A DNA stretch of 64,000 bases from Gemmatimonadota bacterium. GTDB lineage: Bacteria > Gemmatimonadota > Gemmatimonadetes > Gemmatimonadales > Gemmatimonadaceae. The stretch covers positions 44,913 to 108,912 of the forward strand of contig JAQBQB010000021.1 in the NCBI GenBank assembly GCA_028287235.1, given 5' to 3'. Position numbers and translations under genes: made by a program. Shown here in pieces: positions 8,952-16,316 of the stretch. The notes beneath the pieces are model-generated. The model ran no database searches. It worked only from the letters and a program-made list of their open reading frames with translations, and had not been told where the DNA came from. Within the stretch, counting starts at the first letter, position 1; each line of letters begins with the position of its first letter.

Positions 8952-9019
8952 CCAATGACCTAGCCTTCATGACCCGGATGGGGGTCGAACCCATGACCTA
9001 CGGATTAAAAGGTCATTGG
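8952..9019. repeat. 10-bp inverted repeat flanking the tRNA remnant (candidate integrase arm or core sites)
   Basis: CCAATGACCT (8952-8961) and AGGTCATTGG (9010-9019) are perfect inverted copies on either side of the tRNA-Lys fragment. One lies in host-side DNA and the other begins at the anticodon-loop end of the fragment, where the phage DNA starts. Symmetric sites around the exchange point are expected for a tyrosine integrase, but chance or tRNA structure could also contribute. Confidence 0.45.
8970..9011 (-). tRNA. 3' half of tRNA-Lys(UUU): prophage attachment site (attL)
   Basis: On the minus strand the sequence runs from the anticodon loop CTTTTAA (9011-9005; anticodon UUU) through the stem half TCCGT, the variable loop AGGTC, the T-arm ATGGG-TTCGACC-CCCAT and the acceptor half CCGGGTC plus discriminator A (8970). 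The partners that should lie upstream (ACGGA for the anticodon stem, the D-arm and GACCCGG for the acceptor) are absent; the sequence beyond 9011 is phage DNA. This is the displaced host 3' half left when an element integrates at the anticodon region. The complete, functional tRNA-Lys should lie on the minus strand at the far end of the element, right of this window. Confidence 0.8.
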
Positions 9020-9120
9020 TCCAAGGGGTCACGTTTGGTTCTACGAGTAGCGGTTCGGTCGCGTTAGGCCAGGCGGGGAAGTCGGTAGAGTCCCGTTTGG
9101 CGGGCTCGGACGAGCCGAAC

Positions 9121-9717
9121 GTGTCAAGTCCGTGTCTGGAGGATGGCGTCGCGGGGGACGCCGAACCTCCGTCGCGACCTCGCTTTCTGTCGGCGCCGTT
9201 GGGCCTCCGATTGTTTGGCGACGAGTGCCTCAAGGTGCCGGCGCTTCCGGTCGAGTCGCTCGAGACGCTTGACCGCAGAGTCGTCGCCGTGCTCGCGCGA
9301 GAGATGAAGAAGTACGCCGGGCTGGGCATGGCCGCGCAGCAGGTGGGCGGCACCCAACGCGTGTGCGTTGCCGCGCTCTCGACCCACGGCTCGGGCAAAC
9401 CCGGCGCGCCGCGGTCGACGGTGGTGCTCATCAACCCGCGACTCCTCGACCACGCGCCGAACACGGTGGTGTGCACGCAGGAAGGGTGTCTCTCGGTGCC
9501 GGGGTTCCGCACCTCGACGCGGCGGTATCCCTGGATCGTGGTGGAGTGGGAGAACGAGCGGTTCGAGACGCAGACCGCGCGTGTGGAGGGGCTCGACGCA
9601 CAGATCGTTCAGCACGAGATGGATCACCTCGCGGGACGGTGTATCGCGGACGGCGTCTCGCGGCAGCAGCGGCGCCAGGCGGAGAAGCTCGTCGCGTCGG
9701 CGCGGAGGCAGGCATGA
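9121..9717 (+). CDS. def: Phage-borne peptide deformylase
   Basis: Removes the formyl group from the N-terminal methionine of new proteins (metal-dependent, cytoplasmic). All three family motifs are present: GLGMAAQQVGG (motif 1, about 68-77 from the GTG start), EGCLSVPG (motif 2, metal Cys about 123) and QHEMDHLAGR (motif 3, metal His about 165 and 169 with catalytic Glu 166). The start is uncertain. GTG 9121 is used here; TTG 9016 would overlap the attachment site, and TTG 9199 is also possible because the conserved part begins at LRLFGDECLKVPA. It is the first gene inside the element and heads the packed early series; its stop overlaps the next start (ATGA). Phage deformylases are known mainly from marine phages and may favour particular phage proteins. 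Confidence 0.85.
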   Translation: MSSPCLEDGVAGDAEPPSRPRFLSAPLGLRLFGDECLKVPALPVESLETLDRRVVAVLAREMKKYAGLGMAAQQVGGTQRVCVAALSTHGSGKPGAPRSTVVLINPRLLDHAPNTVVCTQEGCLSVPGFRTSTRRYPWIVVEWENERFETQTARVEGLDAQIVQHEMDHLAGRCIADGVSRQQRRQAEKLVASARRQA

Positions 9718-10055
9718 ACGCCGCGCGCGAAACGAAGGCGGCAGCAGGGAGCAATGGGCTGAAATTTCTCGCCATTCTCGTGCTCGCGGCCCCGGCCTAT
9801 TGGTCGATTGGGGTGGTTGGCTCAATGCTGTGGCGCTGGTACGTCACGCCGGCATTCGCGTCGGCTCCGCACCTCACGGCACCAATGTTCGTTGGTCTCT
9901 GGATCTCCCTGCGCTGGTTCACCGGTGGAGGACCGACGCCGAAGCGCCCGGAGCAAACGACCAAAGAGTTCGTCATCGAGTTGATTTCCAACTCCATCGC
10001 GTGGCCGTGGATGGCGTTGTTCTTCGCGTGGTGCGTAAAGGCGGTGTGGCTATGA
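9714..10055 (+). CDS. Small membrane protein, unknown function
   Basis: A protein of 113 residues beginning with ATG inside the stop of the deformylase gene (ATGA overlap). Two hydrophobic segments are visible, about 17-40 (LKFLAILVLAAPAYWSIGVVGSM) and 92-112 (NSIAWPWMALFFAWCVKAVWL), with a Pro/Thr-rich charged loop between them. I recognise no family. As part of the early operon it could act at the host membrane. Confidence 0.6.
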   Translation: MNAARETKAAAGSNGLKFLAILVLAAPAYWSIGVVGSMLWRWYVTPAFASAPHLTAPMFVGLWISLRWFTGGGPTPKRPEQTTKEFVIELISNSIAWPWMALFFAWCVKAVWL

Positions 10056-10243
10056 CGCGCCGCTACGTGTACCTCGGCGACCACTACACCGATCGCGCGC
10101 TCGTCGGCGCGCAGTGCGAAGCCGTACTCCGCGCGGACGGGAAGTGCATCGTCGGCAAACTGGGAACGATGCTCGTGTTGTTCCATGGCGAGCAACGTCC
10201 GCGCGTCGTTATCCGGCGGCGGCTGCGGAAGGCGGGCGTATGA
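10052..10243 (+). CDS. Small basic phage protein
   Basis: A protein of 63 residues linked by ATGA overlaps to both neighbours. It starts MTRRYVYLGDHYTDRALVGAQCEAV and has a predicted small beta fold (GKCIVGKLGTMLVLFHGEQRPRVVIRRRLRK), an arrangement seen in short SH3-like phage proteins. I recognise no named family. Confidence 0.6.
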   Translation: MTRRYVYLGDHYTDRALVGAQCEAVLRADGKCIVGKLGTMLVLFHGEQRPRVVIRRRLRKAGV

Positions 10244-10740
10244 AGGCGCTCACCCTCACCCAGCCGTGGGCGTCCCTCGTCGCGTTCGGCGCCAAGTCGA
10301 TCGAGACGCGCAGTTGGCGGACCGAGTACCGCGGCCGCATCGCGATTCACGCCGCCAAGGGCTTCCCCGACGACGCGCGCTACTTCGTGAGCGCGTCGCC
10401 GTTCCAAGAGACGCTATCTGCGGCGATGGGCCTCTCGCCCGTGCTCGCGTCGGCGCTTCCCATCGCGTCGATCATCGCCGTGGCGACGCTCAAGGACTGC
10501 TTCAAGTTCGATGCGCGAACCGCGATGCTGATCGAGGGCCGTGCGATCACCGGCCGTCTCCCCGATCACGAGCTCGCGTTCGGTGACTACTCGCCGGGGC
10601 GATTCGGCTTCGTGCTCGCCGACGTCGTCGCGCTGCGCGAGCCGGTTCCCGCGCGCGGGATGCTCAACCTCTGGAATATCCCGCACGACGTCGAGGCGAA
10701 GATCACGGCGCAGCTCGCCGAGATGGGGGTTGCAGCATGA
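10240..10740 (+). CDS. ASCH-domain protein
   Basis: A protein of 166 residues from ATG 10240. The front MKALTLTQPWASLVAFGAKSIETRSWRTEYRGRIAIHAAKG is the typical ASCH opening (QPWA.L...G.K..E.R.W...YRG...IHA). Later blocks SIIAVATLKDCFKF, FGDYSPGRFGFVLADVV and REPVPARGMLNLWNIP also fit. The ASCH fold is PUA-like and binds RNA or modified nucleotides; such genes are common in phage early regions. The exact substrate is unknown. It is coupled to both neighbours by ATGA overlaps. Confidence 0.8.
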   Translation: MKALTLTQPWASLVAFGAKSIETRSWRTEYRGRIAIHAAKGFPDDARYFVSASPFQETLSAAMGLSPVLASALPIASIIAVATLKDCFKFDARTAMLIEGRAITGRLPDHELAFGDYSPGRFGFVLADVVALREPVPARGMLNLWNIPHDVEAKITAQLAEMGVAA

Positions 10741-10964
10741 AGCCGCGCCTTCCCTACATCTGCCGCCTGGAGATCTGGTCGCTCTCAGACAAAGGGCACC
10801 CGCGCCGTCGGCCGGCGATCGGCTATCAGGCGAAGAATCAGCGCCTCGGTTTCTCCCGATTCTTCAACGCCCGGAAGCATGGCGGCGTTCGGCGTGCGAT
10901 GCGCGCGGCCGAGCGGTTCGTGCGTCGCGAGCTGCGTCAGCGTGGCATGGCGGTGAGCGTATGA
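10737..10964 (+). CDS. Small basic phage protein, unknown
   Basis: A protein of 75 residues starting MKPRLPYICRLEIWSLSDKG and ending in a strongly basic helix (KHGGVRRAMRAAERFVRRELRQRG). The Arg-rich helix suggests nucleic-acid contact, but no family is recognised. It overlaps both neighbours by four bases. Confidence 0.6.
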   Translation: MKPRLPYICRLEIWSLSDKGHPRRRPAIGYQAKNQRLGFSRFFNARKHGGVRRAMRAAERFVRRELRQRGMAVSV

Positions 10965-11896
10965 CCGGCACTATCACCGGCCTCACGCCGACCGACTACG
11001 ACCCGGACGAGTACGCGGCAACGTGTGCGGCGTTCCTCGCCGAGCACCCCGATTATCGCGTGCTCAAACGCTTCACGCCGCGCGATTTCTACACGCCGGT
11101 CACGCCGATTGCCGACGAGGCGCCGCTCAAGACTGCGCTCTTCGTCGACGTCGAGACGACTGGCCTCGATACCGACAAGGAACGCGTCATCGAGCTCGCG
11201 ATGGTGCCATTCGAGTTCGACACCGCCGGCAACATCTACGGCGTCGGCGCCGGTGAGTCGTGGTTCAGTGATCCCGGTATTTCGATTCCGCCGGCGATCA
11301 CCGAGCTGACCGGCATCACCGACGAGATGGTGCAGCGGAAAGCGATCGACGGCACGCGCGTGCGGCAGCTGCTCGCCGGCGCCTCGCTCGTCGTCGCACA
11401 CCACGCCGACTTCGACCGCCGGATGCTCGAGCGCGTCGACGCGCAGTTCGCCGCGATCTCGTGGGGCTGCTCGTACAGAGAAGTCGAATGGGAACGGTTC
11501 GGCTGTACGAGCAAGAAGTTGGAACACATCCTCGCCTCGACGTGCCGCGAATTCTATAGCGCGCACCGGGCCCTCGACGACTGCTACGTCGGCGTCCACT
11601 TGCTCGCCGCGGCGACGCTCGACGGACGGACTGCGTTCTCGTACCTGCTCGACTCGGTACGGCAGCCGACCGCCCGCGTCTACGCGATGGGCGCGCCGTT
11701 CAGCGCGAAGGACGCGCTCAAGCTGCGCGGCTACAAGTGGTCGGACGGAACCGGCGGCAAGCGGAAGGCGTGGTACCTGGATGTGAAGTTGGCGCTCAAC
11801 GACGAAGCGCGCTGGCTTCACACGATCGGCGTTGACATGCCCGAGGTGGTGAAGCTCACGGCGCGCGATCGCTTCAGCGTGAGGGCGGACGTATGA
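10961..11896 (+). CDS. DEDDh 3'-5' exonuclease (DnaQ/epsilon-like)
   Basis: A protein of 311 residues. Exo I is ALFVDVETTGLDTDKERVIELAMV (catalytic Asp and Glu at DxE), Exo II is ASLVVAHHADFDRRML (Asp), and Exo III is YSAHRALDDCYVG (His and Asp), so the DEDDh set is complete. About 60 residues precede Exo I, and the C-terminal 70 residues (FSAKDALKLRGYKWSDG...KRKAWYLDVKLALNDEARWL) form a small extra module often found on phage and plasmid exonucleases. Expected role: degradation or proofreading of DNA ends during phage replication. ATGA overlaps join it to both neighbours. Confidence 0.85.
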   Translation: MTGTITGLTPTDYDPDEYAATCAAFLAEHPDYRVLKRFTPRDFYTPVTPIADEAPLKTALFVDVETTGLDTDKERVIELAMVPFEFDTAGNIYGVGAGESWFSDPGISIPPAITELTGITDEMVQRKAIDGTRVRQLLAGASLVVAHHADFDRRMLERVDAQFAAISWGCSYREVEWERFGCTSKKLEHILASTCREFYSAHRALDDCYVGVHLLAAATLDGRTAFSYLLDSVRQPTARVYAMGAPFSAKDALKLRGYKWSDGTGGKRKAWYLDVKLALNDEARWLHTIGVDMPEVVKLTARDRFSVRADV

Positions 11897-12666
11897 TGCG
11901 CTGGAAACACATTCAGGATTTGGATGAGCCGAGCGACACCTACCTGTCGCGACTCATGCTGTTCAAGACGCGGTGGCTTGGCGTCTACTTCCATATCATC
12001 CGCCGGCCCGACTACGCGCGGTGCGAGCACGATCACCCATGGGCGTTCGTCACGCTGATCCTGCGCGGCGGATACGAGGAGGAAGTCGAGGGCAAGAAGT
12101 TCATGCGGCGCCCTGGCTACGTCGGCTATCGGCCACGGTCATTCGAGCACCGCATCACGCAGCTCCCCAAGGGCACCGCGTGGTCGCTCGTGATTCGTGG
12201 GCCCGATCATGTCGAGTGGGGTTTCCGCACCCTGCGCGGGCGCGTGTCGTGGCAGGAGTATGTCTCGTGGCCGGGCATCAAGCGTGTGCTCTGGTGTGAT
12301 GACCGATCGAGGCCGACGCGCGCGCGCGCGGAGCGACCAATGAGCGCGAAGCCATCGGTCGAGCGCGACCCCGAGGAAGCCGCCGGCAAGCTGGCGACCA
12401 TGCTCGCCGCTCTCGTGGACCAAGCCAGGCTGACGCCGAAGACGACGCCGTTCATGGCTGCGCAGATTGACGAGATCATCAGCCTCGCGGCGTGCGGCAT
12501 CGCGGACAGTCAGCGACTCGAATATCTGGCCGAGGATCGCGAGAACCTCCGCGCCCTCTACGATCTCATGGAAAACAGTGAGGGCGACGACGAGGATGGG
12601 CCAGCGGAGCGCTTGCGGTCCCTCCTCGACGAGTTCATCGAGATGGACGAGGAGGATGACGCATGA
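11893..12666 (+). CDS. Cupin-like phage protein with acidic helical tail
   Basis: A protein of 257 residues. Residues about 15-125 have a double-stranded beta-helix pattern: LSRLMLFKTRWLGVYFHIIRRPDYARCEHDHPWAFVTLILRGGYEEEV, with the H-D-H-P-W metal-type block, then RRPGYVGYRPRSFEHRITQL. This is a cupin-like phage family. The second half is a helical region ending in an acidic stretch (DDEDGPAERLRSLLDEFIEMDEEDDA). A GTGATGACC at about 12296 lies at the join, so two genes fused in one frame is possible; no stop separates them here. Substrate unknown. Confidence 0.6.
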   Translation: MMRWKHIQDLDEPSDTYLSRLMLFKTRWLGVYFHIIRRPDYARCEHDHPWAFVTLILRGGYEEEVEGKKFMRRPGYVGYRPRSFEHRITQLPKGTAWSLVIRGPDHVEWGFRTLRGRVSWQEYVSWPGIKRVLWCDDRSRPTRARAERPMSAKPSVERDPEEAAGKLATMLAALVDQARLTPKTTPFMAAQIDEIISLAACGIADSQRLEYLAEDRENLRALYDLMENSEGDDEDGPAERLRSLLDEFIEMDEEDDA

Positions 12667-13136
12667 CGCGCCTCCCCATCAGCGGCGACTACTCGGCCGA
12701 TTGGGCCGCGGTCTCGCTCCAGACGCGCGACGAAGCCGGATGGCGGTGCGTCCGCTGCCGGCACGCGTTCGACTCGAAGACCGGCCGCCCGCTCCACTGT
12801 GACGCCGAGTGCGACCCGCGCCGCTGTCGCGCTGTGCGCATCGCGGATCGCGGGGGGAGCCACAACTACGGCGTGCATCACCTGGACGGCGACAAGAGCA
12901 ACAACCGCTGGTGGAACCGGTTGGCCCTCTGCAACAGCTGTCATCTGTACGTCCAAGCCTCGGTGATTCCCGAGAGGCTGTTCATGTTCACCCACTCGCC
13001 GTGGTTCGTCCCCTACGTCTGCGGCTACTACGCCCACGTCGCCGGTATCGTCATCACGCGGGACGAGGCGATCGCCACGCCGGAGAAATGGTTGGCTCTC
13101 GGCCAGCCGTATCTGTTCGAGGCGGTCACGCCATGA
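12663..13136 (+). CDS. HNH-type zinc nuclease-like protein
   Basis: A protein of 157 residues. A CxxC (CVRCRHAF, about 28-31) and a second CxxC-like pair (CDAECDPRRC) lie in the first half. The core YGVHHLDGDKSNNRWWNRLALCNSCHLYVQA has the HNH pattern H-H...N...N..C..CH. The product may nick or cut DNA, as many phage HNH proteins near replication or packaging genes do. It overlaps both neighbours by ATGA. Confidence 0.7.
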   Translation: MTRLPISGDYSADWAAVSLQTRDEAGWRCVRCRHAFDSKTGRPLHCDAECDPRRCRAVRIADRGGSHNYGVHHLDGDKSNNRWWNRLALCNSCHLYVQASVIPERLFMFTHSPWFVPYVCGYYAHVAGIVITRDEAIATPEKWLALGQPYLFEAVTP

Positions 13137-13552
13137 GACTCCTCGACGTACTGACCGCGCACGACCGCGCCTACACCTACGACTGCGCGTGCGGGGGAAC
13201 GATCCTCTTGGGCACCGATGGCGACGGCCACGCGACGGAATTCTGTCTCTCGTGCGGAGCCTTCACCGTCACCCCGCGCGTCGAACCGAGGGCGCATCCG
13301 GCGATCGTGGCGCACGAACAGGCGATGCGCGCCGAGCGCGTGCTCGTCGAAATCGAGCGAGCGGCGTTGCCATTCTGCCGAACCTGCCTGAACCACGTCA
13401 CGCATGCGCGCGGCGAGTACTGCGCCGAGTGCGCCCAGGCACGCCGGCGGGTGAACGATCGGTTGGCGAAGCGGGTGGTAAAAGGTCTCGCGACTCCCCG
13501 GCCCAACTACCCGCACGAGCTACTGCCTCAGACCGAGAAACGCACAACATGA
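13133..13552 (+). CDS. Zinc-ribbon protein, unknown
   Basis: A protein of 139 residues from ATG 13133. It has two four-Cys knuckles: CACGGTILL...CLSCGAF (about 19-43) and CRTCLNHVTHARGEYCAECAQ (about 84-102), followed by a basic tail (RRRVNDRLAKRVVKG). It is likely to bind nucleic acid or a partner protein. No family recognised. The gene ends 24 bases before the ParB-like start. Confidence 0.6.
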   Translation: MRLLDVLTAHDRAYTYDCACGGTILLGTDGDGHATEFCLSCGAFTVTPRVEPRAHPAIVAHEQAMRAERVLVEIERAALPFCRTCLNHVTHARGEYCAECAQARRRVNDRLAKRVVKGLATPRPNYPHELLPQTEKRTT

Positions 13553-13576
13553 GGAATCTCTGACATGGAGAACGCA

Positions 13577-15232
13577 ATGACAACGCACGTCGCCCGTGAA
13601 GTGGATCTGCAGCGCATCCCCCTCGGCCTCTTGCACGAGTCGCCGCTCAACACGCGAAAGCACTTCGATCCGGCGAAGCTCGCGGACCTCGCGACGTCGA
13701 TGAAGGGGAGCGGCCAGCTCACGCCGCTCCTCGCCCGGCCGTCGAAGCTGCCGAAGAAGCCGGGGTTCGAGCTCGCGTCCGGACACCGTCGTCGGCGCGC
13801 GGCGGAACTGGCCGGGATCGCGGAACTGACGGTGATCGTCAAGGATCTCGACGACCGAACGTTCCTCGAGATCCTCACGATCGACAACCTGCAGCGTGAA
13901 GACGTCCATCCGCTCGAGGAAGCGCAGGGCTACCGCAACCTGCTGACGATCGACGGCTACGACATCAAGCAGATCGCCGAGCGCGTGGGCAAGAGCGAGT
14001 CATACGTCTACGATCGCATGAAGCTGCTGCAGCTGACACCCGCGGCGCAGGAGCTGTTCTTCGCCAACCGGTTCACGCTCGGGCACGCGATTCTCCTGGC
14101 ACGCATCCCCGCGGCGGATCAGGAGCACGCGATCGAGACGACGGGCAGCCACAACAACGCCGGCGGCCTCTGGCGCGGAGAAGGCGTTGCGCACCCGACG
14201 CTCGACTTCCCCGCCGATCGGGACGACGACGAGTATGCCGGTTTGGTGCCGCGTAGCGTGCGCGAGCTGCAGGCGTGGATCGACACCTACGTTCGCTTCG
14301 ACACCGAGGACGAAGCCGTACCACAGCTCTTCCCCAATACCGCGGCAACGCTCGCGCAGGCGGAGACGGCGAAGGACAAGGTCATCGCGATCACGCGAGA
14401 CTATCACGTCCAGCCGGGTGCGAAAGATCCGGAGGGCGCGCGCACCTACGGCCCGACGTCGTGGAAGCGCGCTAATGGCCAACCCGACGAGGATCGGTTT
14501 GGCAACGACCGGCCGTCGAAAGTCTGCGAACACTCGGTTGTGGGTGTCGTCGCCGTCGGCGAAGGCCGCGGCGATTCGTTCCGGGTGTGCGTCGACAAGA
14601 AGCGGTGTACGGTGCACTGGGGCGACGAGATCCGGGAGCGAAACAAACGGGAGCGCGCTCGCGAGAACGCGCCGGCGAGCCCGTCGACGTCGGCCGGAAA
14701 GGACGCGTCGCCCGCGGCCGCAGAGGCCAAGCGAAAGGCCGAGCAGGCCGCGCGTGAGGTGGAGCACAAACGGTGGGAGAAGGCTATGCCGTCAGTGCTC
14801 ACCGCACTCGGGCGCGCCGTCAAGTCAGCGCCGGCAAACTCTGCGAGTCCGATCGCGAAGTTCGTGTGGAAGCTCCTCGAGAACGGGTTGTGGGGTCTCG
14901 ACAGTCTCTCGAAGACCGCGACGAAGTATGTCCCGCGCGGCGTGAGCTCGAGCGATTTCCTGGCTCACATCGCCATGTGCGCGCTCGTTGACGACTGCGA
15001 GAACAACCAGATGATCGACGTCGTCGAGACAGCGAAGGAGCTCAAGCTCAACGTCGACGTCGCGAAGATCGTCAATGCCGTCTCTCCGCGTCCGGAGGCG
15101 AAGCTCGAGCCGAAGAACGTGCCGGGATCCAAGCTGGCCGCCGAGAGCGCGAAGAGCGCGAAGAGCGCGAAGAAGGCACCGAAGACGAAAAAGAAGGCGA
15201 CGAAGGTGACGACGCGGAGAGCCTCCACGTGA
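13577..15232 (+). CDS. ParB/RepB-like DNA-binding protein
   Basis: A protein of 551 residues from ATG 13577 (an ATG at 13565 adds four residues). The N-terminal domain shows IPLGLLHESPLNTRKHFDPAKLADLATSMKGSG, then FELASGHRRRRAAELAGI (box II, GxRR) and NLQREDVHPLEEAQGYRNLL with the helix-turn-helix IKQIAERVGKSESYVYDRMKLLQL. The C-terminal half has a Cys-rich segment (CEHSVVGV...CVDKKRCTVHWGDE) and ends in a Lys/Ala/Ser tail with repeated SAKSAKSAKKAPKTKKK. No ParA gene accompanies it, so a role in gene control or chromosome-like binding within the phage is as likely as partition. GTGA overlap with the next gene. Confidence 0.8.
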   Translation: MTTHVAREVDLQRIPLGLLHESPLNTRKHFDPAKLADLATSMKGSGQLTPLLARPSKLPKKPGFELASGHRRRRAAELAGIAELTVIVKDLDDRTFLEILTIDNLQREDVHPLEEAQGYRNLLTIDGYDIKQIAERVGKSESYVYDRMKLLQLTPAAQELFFANRFTLGHAILLARIPAADQEHAIETTGSHNNAGGLWRGEGVAHPTLDFPADRDDDEYAGLVPRSVRELQAWIDTYVRFDTEDEAVPQLFPNTAATLAQAETAKDKVIAITRDYHVQPGAKDPEGARTYGPTSWKRANGQPDEDRFGNDRPSKVCEHSVVGVVAVGEGRGDSFRVCVDKKRCTVHWGDEIRERNKRERARENAPASPSTSAGKDASPAAAEAKRKAEQAAREVEHKRWEKAMPSVLTALGRAVKSAPANSASPIAKFVWKLLENGLWGLDSLSKTATKYVPRGVSSSDFLAHIAMCALVDDCENNQMIDVVETAKELKLNVDVAKIVNAVSPRPEAKLEPKNVPGSKLAAESAKSAKSAKKAPKTKKKATKVTTRRAST

Positions 15233-15480
15233 AGAATCGACTCACCGACCTGAACGACGCGCTCTTCCTGCAGCTCGAGCGGCTCGCCGACGATGAGCTG
15301 ACAGGCGAGGCGATCGCGGGGGAGATCAAACGCGCCGAAGCCATCGTGCTGGTCGCCGACAAAATCGTCGATAACGCACGGCTGCAGCTCCAGGCGTGCA
15401 AGCTGGTGGCGGATCACGGTGATCGCTTCGCCAAGCAGCTGCCGATGCTCGCTCCGGTAGCCGTGGAGCTGAAATCGTGA
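15229..15480 (+). CDS. Conserved small phage helical protein
   Basis: A protein of 83 residues: MKNRLTDLNDALFLQLERLADDELTGEAIAGEI, then KRAEAIVLVADKIVDNARLQLQACKLVADHG. I recognise this pattern (N-D...LF.QLERL.DE.L.GE.L..EI.RA.A....A..II.NA) from many phage early regions, usually next to an HNH gene as here. No function is known. GTGA overlaps on both sides. Confidence 0.7.
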   Translation: MKNRLTDLNDALFLQLERLADDELTGEAIAGEIKRAEAIVLVADKIVDNARLQLQACKLVADHGDRFAKQLPMLAPVAVELKS

Positions 15481-16316
15481 AGGGACGCGCGATCTCGTAC
15501 AGCAGCGCGGAGCTCCGCTTCATCAAAGCCGGTCGTGCGATGAAGCGGCGAGCGCTCCACGCGGCGTTCGTCGAGAAGTTCGGCCGCGGCGACGTCACGC
15601 CGGGGCACATCAAGACAATCTGTACGCGTCGCGGCTGGACGACTGGCAGAAACGAGCGCTGGAGTCCTCAGGATGACGCGCTCCTCCGCCAGCTCTATCC
15701 CGATACACCCACGGAGGACGTTGCTCGCCGCTTAGGCCGAACGCTCACGAGCACCTACGGCCACGCGATGAAGCTCGGTTTGGAAAAGAGCGAGGCGTAT
15801 CTCGCGAGCCCGGCCGCGTGTCGGCTGCGCCGCGGCGACAATGTCGGTGCAGCGCACCGCTTTCGACAGGGACACGCGCCGGCGAACAAAGGCATGCGTC
15901 GTCCCGGATGGACGGCCGGGCGAATGAGCGAAACCCAGTTCAAGAAGGGGCAGCGAGGGAATCGGTTTCAGCCGATCGGCAGCACGCGCCTCGTCGACGG
16001 CTATCGCTATACGAAGATCAGCGCGACGCCCAACGTCCCTTGGACGCGTAATTGGAAGTGCACGCACATCATCGAATGGGAGAAGCTGAACGGCCCTCTA
16101 CCGAAGGGCATGATCCTCAAATGCCTCGACGGTAATCGACTGAACACTGATCCCTCGAACTGGGAGCAGCTGTCGCGCGCGCTGTTGCCCCGGCTGAACG
16201 GGAAGTCTGGTCGCAACTACGACGGCGCGCCGAGCGAACTGAAGCCGGCTATCATGGCCATCGCAAAACTAGAACACGCCGCGAGGAATCGGTCGGCTCG
16301 GGAGCGTGAGGCGTGA
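15477..16316 (+). CDS. HNH homing-endonuclease-like protein with helix-turn-helix front
   Basis: A protein of 279 residues. The front half has two helix-turn-helix-like repeats (ERWSPQDDALLRQLYPDTPTEDVARRLGRTLTSTYGHAMKLGL). A middle segment GHAPANKGMRRPGW...GQRGNRFQPIGSTRLVDGYRYTKI is typical of phage HNH proteins. The nuclease core is HIIEWEKLNGPLPKGMILKCLDGNRLNTDPSNWEQLSR, with H...N...N kept. It probably cuts DNA at a specific site, either as a homing enzyme or in support of replication or packaging. It overlaps the 83-residue gene and the methyltransferase by GTGA. Confidence 0.85.
   Translation: MKGRAISYSSAELRFIKAGRAMKRRALHAAFVEKFGRGDVTPGHIKTICTRRGWTTGRNERWSPQDDALLRQLYPDTPTEDVARRLGRTLTSTYGHAMKLGLEKSEAYLASPAACRLRRGDNVGAAHRFRQGHAPANKGMRRPGWTAGRMSETQFKKGQRGNRFQPIGSTRLVDGYRYTKISATPNVPWTRNWKCTHIIEWEKLNGPLPKGMILKCLDGNRLNTDPSNWEQLSRALLPRLNGKSGRNYDGAPSELKPAIMAIAKLEHAARNRSAREREA

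Noticed and set aside
8970..9011. Complete tRNA-Lys gene
   Set aside because: The 5' half, including D-arm and acceptor partner, is absent; only the anticodon-loop-to-3' half is present.
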